Origin: Desulfobacillus sp041396245
Lineage (GTDB): Bacteria > Pseudomonadota > Gammaproteobacteria > Burkholderiales > Rhodocyclaceae
Assembly: GCA_041396245.1 (NCBI GenBank)
Contig: JAWKYW010000014.1
Coordinates: 21,555 to 85,554 of the forward strand
DNA length: 64,000 nt
Direction of reading: 5' to 3'
The notes under the pieces are model-generated. The model was given only the letters and a program-made list of their open reading frames with translations, was not told the origin of the DNA and made no database searches. Below, in pieces: positions 32,061 to 39,095 of the stretch. How positions within the stretch are numbered: the stretch's first letter is position 1; each line of letters begins with the position of its first letter. Both the position numbers and the translations under genes were made by a program.

Positions 32061-32488
32061 CGCGCCCGGCCGGCCCGCCCCGGGTCGTCATCGACACCAA
32101 CCTGGTGCTGTCGGCGCTGGTGTTCGCCCAGGGGCGCCTGGCGCCGCTGCGCCAGGCCTGGCAGGCGCAGCGCATCCGGCCCCTCGTTTCCCGCGTCACC
32201 GCGGCCGAGCTGATCCGCGTCCTCGCCTATCCGAAATTCAGGCTCTCGCCGGAGGAACGGCAGGAATTGCTGGCCGACTACCTGCCCTACTGCGAGACCG
32301 TGCGCATCCCCGCGCCGCCGCCGAAAACGCCAGCCTGCCGCGACGCCTTCGACGTGCCTTTTCTGCAACTGGCGCTGGCCGGCAAGGCCAGTGCGCTGGT
32401 GACCGGCGACCGGGATTTGCTCAGCCTCGCCCGCGGCTTCGCCTGCCCCATCCTCAGCGCCGATCAGTTCATCGACAGCCTGCAATAA
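32057..32488 (+). CDS. PIN-domain toxin (putative ribonuclease)
   Basis: 143 residues. RVVIDTNLVLSALVF carries the first catalytic Asp; EL in VTAAELIRVLAYPKF, then CRDAFDVPFLQLALAGKASA and LVTGDRDLLSLA carry the other acidic residues of a PIN nuclease (COG1569-type). With the AbrB-type antitoxin translated just upstream, this is a type II toxin-antitoxin pair; the toxin would cleave RNA. Start at 32057 is chosen for the overlap with the antitoxin stop. Downstream, a 26478-gene 3'-end fragment begins at about 32570. Confidence 0.88.
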   Translation: MTRPAGPPRVVIDTNLVLSALVFAQGRLAPLRQAWQAQRIRPLVSRVTAAELIRVLAYPKFRLSPEERQELLADYLPYCETVRIPAPPPKTPACRDAFDVPFLQLALAGKASALVTGDRDLLSLARGFACPILSADQFIDSLQ

Positions 32489-32564
32489 ACGGCAGCGCGG
32501 GCGGCTTTCCGTTCGAGGGGAATCGTCATCTTCATGCCGCCGATCCGGTCCTGCTCTCGTCGTG

Positions 32565-32640
32565 TTCCGGATCCTCCTGCGCAGCGGGCGCATGCTGACG
32601 GCGGCGGCGGGTACATGACGGGCCGGACGTTGGCAGCGTC
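32565..32640 (+). repeat. Copy of the 26478-gene 3' end, left of the second ATPase
   Basis: GTTCCGGATCCTCCTGCGCA onward matches the region encoding VFWILLRSGRMLTA at about 27222-27265, then diverges into CATGACGGGCCGGACGTTGG, which is shared with the remnant at 29863. No ORF of its own. The 75 bp before it, after the toxin stop, show nothing recognisable. Confidence 0.75.
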
Positions 32641-32656
32641 CCCGGGGCAAAGCTTT

Positions 32657-32712
32657 CAATTGGCCGACAGTTAACCTTGCAATTGGCCGTACATGAAGCT
32701 TACAATTGGCCG
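32657..32712. promoter_or_regulatory. Three CAATTGGCCG direct repeats at 23-bp spacing
   Basis: CAATTGGCCG at 32657-32666, 32680-32689 and 32703-32712, exactly 23 bp apart (just over two helical turns). The last ends 2 bp before the ATG of the second ATPase gene. Two copies with the same spacing survive in the remnant at 29904 and 29927. The regularity suggests iterons bound by a protein or a transcript-level control element. Confidence 0.65.
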
Positions 32713-32714
32713 CC

Positions 32715-33962
32715 ATGTCCGCCGACCCCATCTATCCCCGTTTTGCCGAACCCGGCCTGGTCGAAGCGCTGGCCGATACGCCCGTGGTCCTGATCCATGG
32801 ACCGCGCCAGTGCGGCAAGACCACGCTGGCGCGGATGGCGGGCGAGAAGCGGGGCTACGCCTATTTCAGCTTCGACGACGAGCTGACGCTGGCGTCGGCG
32901 ACGGCCGATCCGGTCGGCTTCATCGCCGACCTTCCCGAGCGGGTGATCCTCGACGAGGTGCAGCGGGCGCCGGGCATCTTCAGCACCCTCAAGTCGGCGG
33001 TGGACCGGCGACGCATTGCCGGTCGCTTCCTGCTCACCGGCTCGGCCAATGTGCTGCTGCTGCCGACCCTGGCCGAATCGCTGGCCGGGCGCATGGGCAT
33101 CCTGCGGCTGCACCCGCTGGCGCAGTGCGAACTGGCCGGGCGCCGCCCGCGCTTTCTCGACACGCTGTTCGCCGGCGCCTTCAAGGCCCGCAAGGCCGAA
33201 CGCCTGGGCAAGGCCCTGGCCGGGCGCGTCGCCGCCGGCGGCTATCCGGCGGCGCTGGCTCGGGCAACCCCGCGCCGCCGCGCCACCTGGTATCGCGACT
33301 ACATCGAGGCGCTCGTCCAGCGCGATGTGCGCGACCTGGCGCGCATCGCCTCGCTCGATGCGCTGCCCCGGCTGCTGGCGCTTGCCGCTGGCCAGACGGC
33401 GCGGCTGATCAACATCAGCGACCTGGCCAGCCACTTCCAGTTGAGCCGGCCCACCATCCGCGATTACGTCACGCTACTCGAGCGGGTCTTCCTTCTGGAA
33501 GAACTCCCGCCGTGGCACAGCAACCGCCTGAGCCGCCTGGTCAAGACGCCGAAACTCCACGTCGGCGACACGGGGCTCGCCTGTGCGCTGCTGGGTCTCG
33601 ACGCCGACGCGCTGATGCAGGATCGTGCCGCGCTGGGCCAGTTGCTGGAAACCTTCGTGTTGCAGGAGCTTCGCCGCCAGGCAAGCTGGCACGCACAGGA
33701 GATCCGCTTCCACCACTATCGCGACAAGGACGGCGCCGAAGTCGATATCGTGCTGGAGCACGGCGCCGGCCGGGTGACCGGGGTGGAAGTCAAGGCGTCG
33801 GCCACCGTGACCGCGGCCGACTTCCGCGGCCTGCGCAAGCTGAAGGACGCCGCGGGCAAGCGCTTCGCCGGCGGCATCGTGCTGCACGACGGAGAAATGT
33901 GCGCCGGATTCGGCGACGGCTTGCATGCCGTTCCCATCCGCGCCCTGTGGGAGACGACATGA
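32715..33962 (+). CDS. AAA ATPase with DUF4143 domain (module 2)
   Basis: 415 residues. Walker A VVLIHGPRQCGKTTLARMAG near residue 25, Walker B RVILDEVQRAPGIFSTLKS, sensor FLLTGSANVLLLP. DUF4143 region: WYRDYIEALVQRDVRDLARI and LSRPTIRDYVTLLERVFLLE, which looks like an embedded winged helix. C-terminal PD-(D/E)XK-like segment GAEVDIVLEHGAGRVTGVEV. Only moderately similar to the ATPase at 30423. The sequence around its last 20 codons (GFGDGLHAVPIRAL) is duplicated at 29940-29988. A TTG start 9 bp upstream is possible. Role unknown; the context of repeats and toxin-antitoxin genes suggests a mobile cargo gene. Confidence 0.88.
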   Translation: MSADPIYPRFAEPGLVEALADTPVVLIHGPRQCGKTTLARMAGEKRGYAYFSFDDELTLASATADPVGFIADLPERVILDEVQRAPGIFSTLKSAVDRRRIAGRFLLTGSANVLLLPTLAESLAGRMGILRLHPLAQCELAGRRPRFLDTLFAGAFKARKAERLGKALAGRVAAGGYPAALARATPRRRATWYRDYIEALVQRDVRDLARIASLDALPRLLALAAGQTARLINISDLASHFQLSRPTIRDYVTLLERVFLLEELPPWHSNRLSRLVKTPKLHVGDTGLACALLGLDADALMQDRAALGQLLETFVLQELRRQASWHAQEIRFHHYRDKDGAEVDIVLEHGAGRVTGVEVKASATVTAADFRGLRKLKDAAGKRFAGGIVLHDGEMCAGFGDGLHAVPIRALWETT

Positions 33963-33992
33963 GTCTGCGACAAGCAGAACCCTGTCGCAGAC

Positions 33993-34119
33993 CCCGTCCT
34001 GCCCTTGGCCGTGTTCTGGATCCTCCTGCGCAGCGGGCGCATGCTGACGGCTGCGAGGGCGGAGAATTTGCGAAACGGGATCAGGCGGATCGGGAAAAGT
34101 CAGTCGCTGCAGGTCGGCG
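33993..34119 (+). repeat. Copy of the 26478-gene 3' end plus downstream block
   Basis: CCTGCCCTTGGCCGTGTTCT onward encodes (in a dead frame) the LPLAVFWILLRSGRMLTA tail, followed by the downstream block GAATTTGCGAAACGGGATCA... and the 24-bp motif copy 9 (34096-34119). It parallels 27205-27328 and closes the second ATPase module. The 220 bp from 34120 to 34340 hold no recognisable gene; GC content drops there and a hairpin GACGGA/TCCGTC lies at 34321-34338. Confidence 0.8.
34096..34119 (+). repeat. 24-bp dispersed motif, copy 9
   Basis: AAAGTCAGT, CGCTGCAGG, TCGGCG. Together with flanking bases, 26 of 27 positions equal copy 1 at 1457-1483, more than 32 kb away. Confidence 0.75.
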
Positions 34120-34340
34120 AGATGTTTCTGGAGGGGGAGCTTTCGACCCGGAGCAGCATTGTTATTGCCATTCCATATGCGTAGTGGCAGCATGCTGGGC
34201 AGCAATCAGCAAAGGGTGGGGGCGCCCCATTTCGTTTGCGCTTTGGGACCTACGAAATATGGCTAATCGATTGATGTGTCGATACTCGAATACCAACAAG
34301 CCCTGTTATTCATCAGAAGTGACGGAAAACGTTCCGTCAT

Positions 34341-34574
34341 TTAGGCTGTCCACTTTACGTTGGGCCTCTTGATCTTGTGCGCTTCGTCGAACACCTCATC
34401 GATCACTTCTCGCATTGAGTTGTCGCGTTCCATCCACCCCATCCATACCATCACGGCGAGGACTACAAACACTCCAGCCATCCGCCCGTAGCTCCCCGTC
34501 GCGCCGAGTTCTGCGACGGAAATGAAGATGATCCAAAACACGATCATTACCCTGTTGAAAACCTTTGGCGTCAT
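34341..34574 (-). CDS. Small membrane protein in integron cassette A
   Basis: 77 residues: MTPKVFNRVMIVFWIIFISV begins a membrane helix, GVFVVLAVMVWMGWM is a second, and the tail is charged (EVIDEVFDEAHKIKRP). No family recognised. It lies within a cassette-like unit (boundary G/TTGGGC at 34359/34360, attC at 34601) but on the strand opposite to the usual cassette gene orientation, and its last six codons extend across the cassette boundary to the stop at 34341. This is unusual for a cassette gene. A damaged second copy occurs at 34751-34896. Confidence 0.6.
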   Translation of the reverse strand: MTPKVFNRVMIVFWIIFISVAELGATGSYGRMAGVFVVLAVMVWMGWMERDNSMREVIDEVFDEAHKIKRPNVKWTA

Positions 34575-34600
34575 GTTCCTTCCCTTTCTGGGCCGCCGAG

Positions 34601-34671
34601 GCCCAACCCGTCGTTCGAGCGCGACCCTCCGGCGGCCATGCCGCCTCCGGGCCGCTCAACTTCGACGTTAG
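34601..34671 (+). other. attC site of cassette A (first copy)
   Basis: Begins GCCCAAC (34601-34607) and ends ACGTTAG; arms CGTCGTTCGAGCG and CGCTCAACTTCGACG pair with extrahelical bases, and a strong GGCGGC/GCCGCC hairpin forms the centre. The cassette start TTGGGC at 34360 is the exact complement of GCCCAA, the hallmark of an integron cassette. Confidence 0.8.
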
Positions 34672-34749
34672 CAGGCTGTTGAAATTCGCCCGCGTGTAAA
34701 CGAACCTGGCGGGTTATGCGTTATGGATATCATGTTCATGGTATCGGCG
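34672..34749 (+). mobile_element. Truncated IS5-family left end
   Basis: 78 bp identical to the left end of the complete element (CAGGCTGTTGAAATTCGCCC onward). It stops at ATCGGCGG where the tandem copy of cassette A begins. Confidence 0.85.
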
Positions 34750-34750
34750 G

Positions 34751-34896
34751 TTCCATCCACCCCATCCATACCATCACGGCGAGGACTACAAACACTCCAG
34801 CCATCCGCCCGTAGCCCCCGTCGCGAAGAGTTCTGCGACGGAAATGAAGATGATCCAAAACACGATCATTACCCTGTTGAAAACCTTTGGCGTCAT
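34751..34896 (-). pseudogene. Duplicated, frameshifted copy of the cassette A gene
   Basis: The first 24 or so codons match the intact gene (MTPKVFNRVMIVFWIIFISV), then a single-base deletion near 34815 shifts the frame, and the copy ends at the duplication junction. Non-functional. Confidence 0.8.
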
Positions 34897-34922
34897 GTTC
34901 CTTCCCTTTCTGGGCCGCCGAG

Positions 34923-34993
34923 GCCCAACCCGTCGTTCGAGCGCGACCCTCCGGCGGCCATGCCGCCTCCGGGCCGCTCAACTTCGACGTTAG
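34923..34993 (+). other. attC site of cassette A (second copy)
   Basis: Same sequence as 34601-34671. Its crossover triplet is followed directly by the insertion sequence: G/TTAG at 34989-34993, then the IS left end. Confidence 0.8.
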
Positions 34994-36322
34994 CAGGCTG
35001 TTGAAATTCGCCCGCGTGTAAACGAACCTGGCGGGTTATGCGTTATGGATATCATGTTCATGGTATCGGCGGGGTGAATGAAATGCGCGGGACGGATGCA
35101 ATGCAGGAGAACCTCTTCACGGTGGCCAAGCTCGACGACTTCGTGCCGTCCGACCACCCGCTGCGCGCCATCCAGGTGCTGGTCAATCAGGCACTCGGGC
35201 GCCTGAACGGATTGTTCAATTCGATCTATGCCGATACCGGGCGCGAATCCATCGCCCCGGAGAAGCTGATGCGGGCGCTGCTCCTGCAGGTGTTCTACTC
35301 GGTGCGCTCCGAGCGGCAACTGATGGAACAGATGCGCTACAACCTGCTGTTCCGCTGGTTCGTCGGGCTTCCGCTCGATGGGCAGACCTGGGATCACTCG
35401 GTGTTCTCCAAGAACCGCGACCGGCTGCTCGCCAACGAGGTGGTCGAGGCGTTCTTTGCCGAGGTGATGGCCCTGGCCGACGAGAAGGGCCTGCTCTCCA
35501 AGGAGCACTTCTCGGTCGATGGCACGCTGATCCAGGCCTGGGCCAGCCAGAAGAGCTTCCGGCCCAAGGACGGTTCGGACGACCAGACGCCCTCGGGCGG
35601 TGGCCGCAACGCCCAGGCCGACTGGAAAGGCCGGCCGCGCAGCAACGACACCCACGCGAGCACGACCGACCCGGATGCCCGCCTGTACCGCAAGAGCAAC
35701 AACACCGCCTCGATCCTGTGCTACCAGGGACATGCGCTTATGGAGAACCGCCACGGTCTGGTGGTCAGTGCGGTGGTGACCCATGCCGACGGCACCGGCG
35801 AGCGGGCCGCCGCCCTGGCCATGCTCGATACGGTGCCGGGCAACCATGCCACGGTGGGCGCGGACAAGGCCTACGACACCGCCGACTTCGTGGCCGCCTG
35901 CCGCAGCAGAAACGTGACCCCGCATGTTGCGCAAAACGACGGCCGGCGCGGCGGCAGCGCCATCGACGGGCGCACGACGCGGCATGTCGGCTACCGGCTG
36001 AGCCAGATCGTCCGCAAGCGCATCGAGGAACGCTTCGGCTGGGGCAAGACGGTGGGCCGCATCCGGCAGACTGCCTTCCGGGGATTGCAGCGGGTCGATC
36101 AGCAATTCAAGCTGACGATGACGGCGAGCAACCTCACGAGAATGGCCCGAATACTGTTCGCGGGGCCGCAGGGAGTGGCGACATGAGGCACAAGAATGAC
36201 GGCGGTGCGCCGCCGCCCAGCAGAGCGACGAGTGAAATGCCACGAATTCAGTCTCGATTCGCATTCGAAAGTCTCATCGCCGTGCCCGGATTCCGTGAAA
36301 TTGGGCGAAATTCAACAGCCTG
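34994..36322 (+). mobile_element. IS5-family insertion sequence (1329 bp)
   Basis: Terminal inverted repeats of 20 bp with one mismatch: CAGGCTGTTGAAATTCGCCC at 34994 and its reverse complement ending at 36322. The target duplication is TTAG (34990-34993 and 36323-36326), which fits the YTAR target of IS5-type elements. One transposase gene. It sits exactly on the attC crossover site between cassette A and cassette B. Confidence 0.92.
35083..36186 (+). CDS. IS5-family transposase
   Basis: 367 residues from MRGTDAMQENLF. N-terminal DUF772-type region (VPSDHPLRAIQVLVNQALGR; LLQVFYSVRSERQLMEQMRY; GQTWDHSVFSKNRDRLL) and a DDE domain: FSVDGTLIQAWAS with the first Asp, TVGADKAYDTADFVAACR with the second, and RIEERFGWGKTVGRIRQT with the Glu. 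Length and motif order are normal, so it appears intact. The ATG at 35083 follows GGGTGAATGAA; an in-frame ATG at 35038 is less likely. Confidence 0.92.
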   Translation: MRGTDAMQENLFTVAKLDDFVPSDHPLRAIQVLVNQALGRLNGLFNSIYADTGRESIAPEKLMRALLLQVFYSVRSERQLMEQMRYNLLFRWFVGLPLDGQTWDHSVFSKNRDRLLANEVVEAFFAEVMALADEKGLLSKEHFSVDGTLIQAWASQKSFRPKDGSDDQTPSGGGRNAQADWKGRPRSNDTHASTTDPDARLYRKSNNTASILCYQGHALMENRHGLVVSAVVTHADGTGERAAALAMLDTVPGNHATVGADKAYDTADFVAACRSRNVTPHVAQNDGRRGGSAIDGRTTRHVGYRLSQIVRKRIEERFGWGKTVGRIRQTAFRGLQRVDQQFKLTMTASNLTRMARILFAGPQGVAT

Positions 36323-36346
36323 TTAGAGCGTTAACGGAACCAAAAA

Positions 36347-36574
36347 ATGAGCTTGAGTGCAGTTTTCAAATTTGTCTGGAGAGGCTGGTTTGTCGGGGTT
36401 TCAGTCATTCTCACCCCCGTACTCTTGCTCGTCTCCATATTGAATCCGGACGTGCCGAAAGAAATGGTATTTGCTGTTGCGCTAGTTCCGGTAATCGCCG
36501 CCATGCAAGGCGTTATGGTTGGCGGCATCGTGGTTCTCGGGCTAAAGCTCTGGCGACCGAAGGAGCTTCGGTGA
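36347..36574 (+). CDS. Small membrane protein in integron cassette B
   Basis: 75 residues: two hydrophobic segments, FVGVSVILTPVLLLVSIL and VFAVALVPVIAAMQGVMVGG, joined by NPDVPKEM, ending in a basic WRPKELR. No family recognised. The cassette runs from G/TTAGAGC at 36322/36323 to the attC at 36602, and the gene has the standard orientation and a short leader. Lower GC than the chromosome. Like many cassette genes it is a small membrane protein of unknown function. Confidence 0.7.
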   Translation: MSLSAVFKFVWRGWFVGVSVILTPVLLLVSILNPDVPKEMVFAVALVPVIAAMQGVMVGGIVVLGLKLWRPKELR

Positions 36575-36601
36575 ACATAGCATTACGCCTTTTACCGTCA
36601 T

Positions 36602-36665
36602 GCTCTAACGATTAAGGTTATGTCGTGATCGCGAAGCGAGCCACGACATGAACCGGTTGTTGAAC
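36602..36665 (+). other. attC site of cassette B
   Basis: GCTCTAAC (36602-36609) is complementary to the cassette start TTAGAGC (36323-36329). Arms GGTTATGTCGTG and CACGACATGAACC pair with an extrahelical base. The crossover is G36659/TTGAAC. Confidence 0.88.
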
Positions 36666-36876
36666 AAGCCCGGTTCCGGGTTCTCTGGAAACAGCTTTTT
36701 GTTGTCTGCCCCGAAGGCGGGCTGAATGCCTGGTGTCGTTACCGGGCAATGCCGGAATCGGCGCCTGAAGCCGGCCGACCCGGTCAATTTCGCGGTCTAC
36801 GCTCGGTTTCCCGGCATTTTCCGGCCGAGCGCGGCCGTGGCGCCGGTGGGCGCACCGCCTTGCCGGTCGTCCCGGC

Positions 36877-37965
36877 TTACACGGCCGTCTCCGCTGCCTG
36901 CGCGGAATCGCGTTGCCTGACCGCCGTCGGCGCAATACGCCGCCGGATCACCCGCATCGGTCTGCCGCAACAGGGGCAAAGAAACGCCGGCCGGGGTTGG
37001 TCCGGCAGCGGCGGGCGCGGGGCAATCCTGAGCACGAGATGCAGCAGCGCGATCAGTCCTTTGCGGTTGGGATGCAGGAAGCCGTAATTGCGCGCCCGCC
37101 GGAAGCCCTTGGGCAGCACGTGTTGCAGCAGCAGGTGCAGGAAGTCGGCGCCGGGCAGCGTGCGTATCTTCGTCTGCCCACTCTGGCTGTCCCGGTAGCG
37201 GAAGCTGACTTGGCCATTATCGCAGGCGAGGATGTCGGCCTCCCGGATCACGCCGCGATAGAGGTAGCGGCCAAGATAGACGAGCGCCTTCTCGCCGTTG
37301 CCCACACTTTTGCAATCGACCACCCACTTGCCCGGCAGTCCTGTGGGCAAGGCCAGCCCTTCCTGCTTCAAGGCGGCGAGCAGCTTGCCGCGGAACACCT
37401 TGGCCAGCGCTTGGTGGCTGAAGAGATAGCCGGTCTTCGTCCGCCAGCGCCGGCTTCGTGCCTCCAGGCTGGCGCCGGGCATGATGAGGTGCACATGCGG
37501 GTGCAGGTCGAGCCGGCGCGAGTGGGTGTGCAGCACGGCCACCGCACCGGCATCGCCCTTGAGTTGCCGGTCGTTCCTGCAGAAGGTCTGCACCGTCGCC
37601 CAGGCGGCACTGAAGAGCGCGGCGTAGACGCGCCTGGCGTGCCGGAAGGCCAATGGCCGCAGTTCGCCGGGAAGCGTAAAGGTGAGCAGGAAATACTCGG
37701 CCGGCACCTGCAGCCGCCGCTGGCGTTCCAGCCAGCGTTCGCTCTCGTGGTGCTGGCAGTGGGGACAGAGCCGGTGCCCGCAGGAGTGCGGGATCAGCCG
37801 TTGTTCGGCGCAATCGGGACAGGCGGCAATGAGTTGCGGGGCCATGCGGCTGCGGCAATGCTGCATCGCCAAGAGTGCCTGGGCGCGTTCCGGGCTCAGC
37901 GTGTGGCCGTGACGGGCGCGGTAGTCGGGCGCGAAACGGCTGATGATCTGGGCCAGCGCGATCAT
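36877..37965 (-). CDS. IS91-family transposase
   Basis: 362 residues from MIALAQIISRFAPDYRARHG. N-terminal zinc finger: CPDCAEQRLIPHSCGHRLCP with HCQHHE. Rolling-circle (HUH) features follow: LLTFTLPGELRPLA, then RLDLHPHVHLIMPGAS (the HUH-like His pair) and VYLGRYLYRGVIREADIL with the catalytic Tyr region. The C-terminus has another CxxC (FLCPCCGRPMRVIRRR). It moves the element by rolling-circle transposition at tetranucleotide targets. The ATG overlaps the recombinase stop (ATGA), so the two are coupled. Confidence 0.9.
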   Translation of the reverse strand: MIALAQIISRFAPDYRARHGHTLSPERAQALLAMQHCRSRMAPQLIAACPDCAEQRLIPHSCGHRLCPHCQHHESERWLERQRRLQVPAEYFLLTFTLPGELRPLAFRHARRVYAALFSAAWATVQTFCRNDRQLKGDAGAVAVLHTHSRRLDLHPHVHLIMPGASLEARSRRWRTKTGYLFSHQALAKVFRGKLLAALKQEGLALPTGLPGKWVVDCKSVGNGEKALVYLGRYLYRGVIREADILACDNGQVSFRYRDSQSGQTKIRTLPGADFLHLLLQHVLPKGFRRARNYGFLHPNRKGLIALLHLVLRIAPRPPLPDQPRPAFLCPCCGRPMRVIRRRIAPTAVRQRDSAQAAETAV

Positions 37966-38869
37966 CGGACAGCGCCCCAGTCCAGGGTGTAGCGCTGCAT
38001 CAGGGCATCGATGCAAGTCCGGGCCGAGGCGTTGGTGTGGCTGGTGAGGTGGGTGTAGCGGGCGGTGGTGAGGATCGAATGGTGGCCGAGGATCTTCTGG
38101 ACTTCCAGCAGATCGACACCCTGCTCGATCAGGTGCGTGGCGTAGCTGTGGCGCAGGCTGTGCGGGGTGATCTTTTTTTTAACCCGCATTCGGCTGCGAC
38201 CTTTCTCAGCGTCGTCTGCACGCCGCCGCGATCGAGCGGCGAGGTGGCCAGATGCGCGCCCTTCAAGCCGGCGTGACGGTTGGGAAACAGGAGTTCGGCA
38301 TGGCGATGCGTCTGCCAGAAGCGGCGCAGCAGCGACAGCGTGGCCTGCGGCAGCGGCACCAGACGATCCCGGTTGCCCTTGGCATCGCGCACCTGCACGC
38401 GCATGCGCGATGCGTCGATGTCGCCGACCTTGAGCGAGAGCCCTTCGCTCAGGCGCAGGCCCAGGCTGTAGAGGGTGAAGTAGAAGACCCGGTAGCTCAA
38501 CACCCGCGTCGCGGAAAACAGCCGCTGCGCCTCGTCGACCGTGACGATGTCCGGCAGGCGCTGCGTCTTCGGCGGCTTGATCAGGTCCGGCATGGCCCAG
38601 GGCTTCTTCAGCACATGCTGGGTGAAGAACTTCAGGCCGTAGAGATCGAGCTTGACCGCACTCCACGAGTGGGTGCCGATCAGGTCGCTGAAATACTCGG
38701 TCAGCTGCGCCTCCGAAAGCGCGTCGATGCGATAGTCGAAATACCCGCCCAGTCGCCGGATGGCGCGGGCGTAGGCATCAATCGTCTTGGGCTGCAAGCC
38801 CTTGAGCTTCAGGTGCTTGAGATGGCTGTCGTACTGCCGGGCAAAAGCCGGCGGAAAGTCTTTCGTCAT
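37962..38869 (-). CDS. Tyrosine recombinase, frameshifted at an A8 tract
   Basis: About 302 residues if a -1 frameshift joins two frames. Frame 1 (from 38869) gives the SAM-like N-terminal domain (KLKGLQPKTIDAYARAIRRL) and the first catalytic Arg (LYSLGLRLSEGL). The second frame gives KITPHSLRHSYATHLIEQG (His-x-x-Arg) and LGHHSILTTARYTH (nucleophile Tyr). They meet at eight A residues (38172-38179, T8 on the plus strand) reading TTA AAA AAA AGA, a good slippery sequence. So this is either programmed frameshifting or a recent mutation. Such recombinases accompany some IS91-like elements. Confidence 0.8.
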
Positions 38870-38980
38870 GCTGGTTTATCCTCGCGAAATATTGCAAAAT
38901 CGGCTCCATCACAATGAAGGAACCAAGATGCAGGATAAGTCAGCGTCGGCCGCCGGGTGGATTCTCCGCGTAGCGGCTTC

Positions 38981-39061
38981 GTTCAACAAGCGCTTCGAGA
39001 CGGACTCGCTACGTCGGCGCTTCGCGCCGCCTCCGCTCGCCGCTCAAGCTTGTCGTTAGCC
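38981..39061 (+). other. attC site of cassette C
   Basis: GTTCAAC (38981-38987) complements the cassette C start TTGAAC (36660-36665), which shows that the IS91-like element was inserted into an existing cassette. The right end is G39055/TTAGCC. A 43-codon reading frame (38928-39059) runs through it and is probably a truncated cassette gene or chance. Confidence 0.78.
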
Positions 39062-39095
39062 GTCATATGCCGCGCCATACCAACGGAGTTCACAC

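Larger units (their letters stand above)
34428..35070. repeat. Tandem duplication of about 321 bp
   Basis: 34428-34749 is repeated at 34750-35070 with one indel and a few substitutions. Each unit contains the 5' part of the small membrane-protein gene, a full attC site and the first 78 bp of the IS5-family element. Only the second copy continues into the complete insertion sequence, so the duplication happened after the IS had inserted. Confidence 0.9.
36666..38927 (-). mobile_element. IS91-like element with accessory tyrosine recombinase
   Basis: Contains a Y2-type transposase gene and an overlapping upstream tyrosine recombinase gene on the minus strand. The left boundary is set just after GAAC (36662-36665), the preferred IS91 target, which here is part of the attC crossover GTTGAAC; IS91 elements make no target duplication. 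The right boundary is uncertain and placed before the short ORF fragment at 38928. 36666-36876 is GC-rich and non-coding, and would hold the oriIS end. Confidence 0.65.

Noticed and set aside
34120..34340. A possible gene or attI site left of cassette A
   Set aside because: No convincing ORF, and the sequence left of 34359 lacks a foldable attC or a recognisable attI; only a short hairpin is present.
37962..38869. Integron integrase (IntI) for the attC array
   Set aside because: The tyrosine recombinase here lacks any visible IntI-specific insert, is frameshifted, and overlaps an IS91-like transposase gene, so it belongs to that element.
38928..39059. 43-codon ORF (MQDKSASAAG...) before the attC of cassette C
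   Set aside because: It runs entirely through the attC sequence and has no recognisable similarity; probably a truncated cassette gene or chance, so not listed as a gene.
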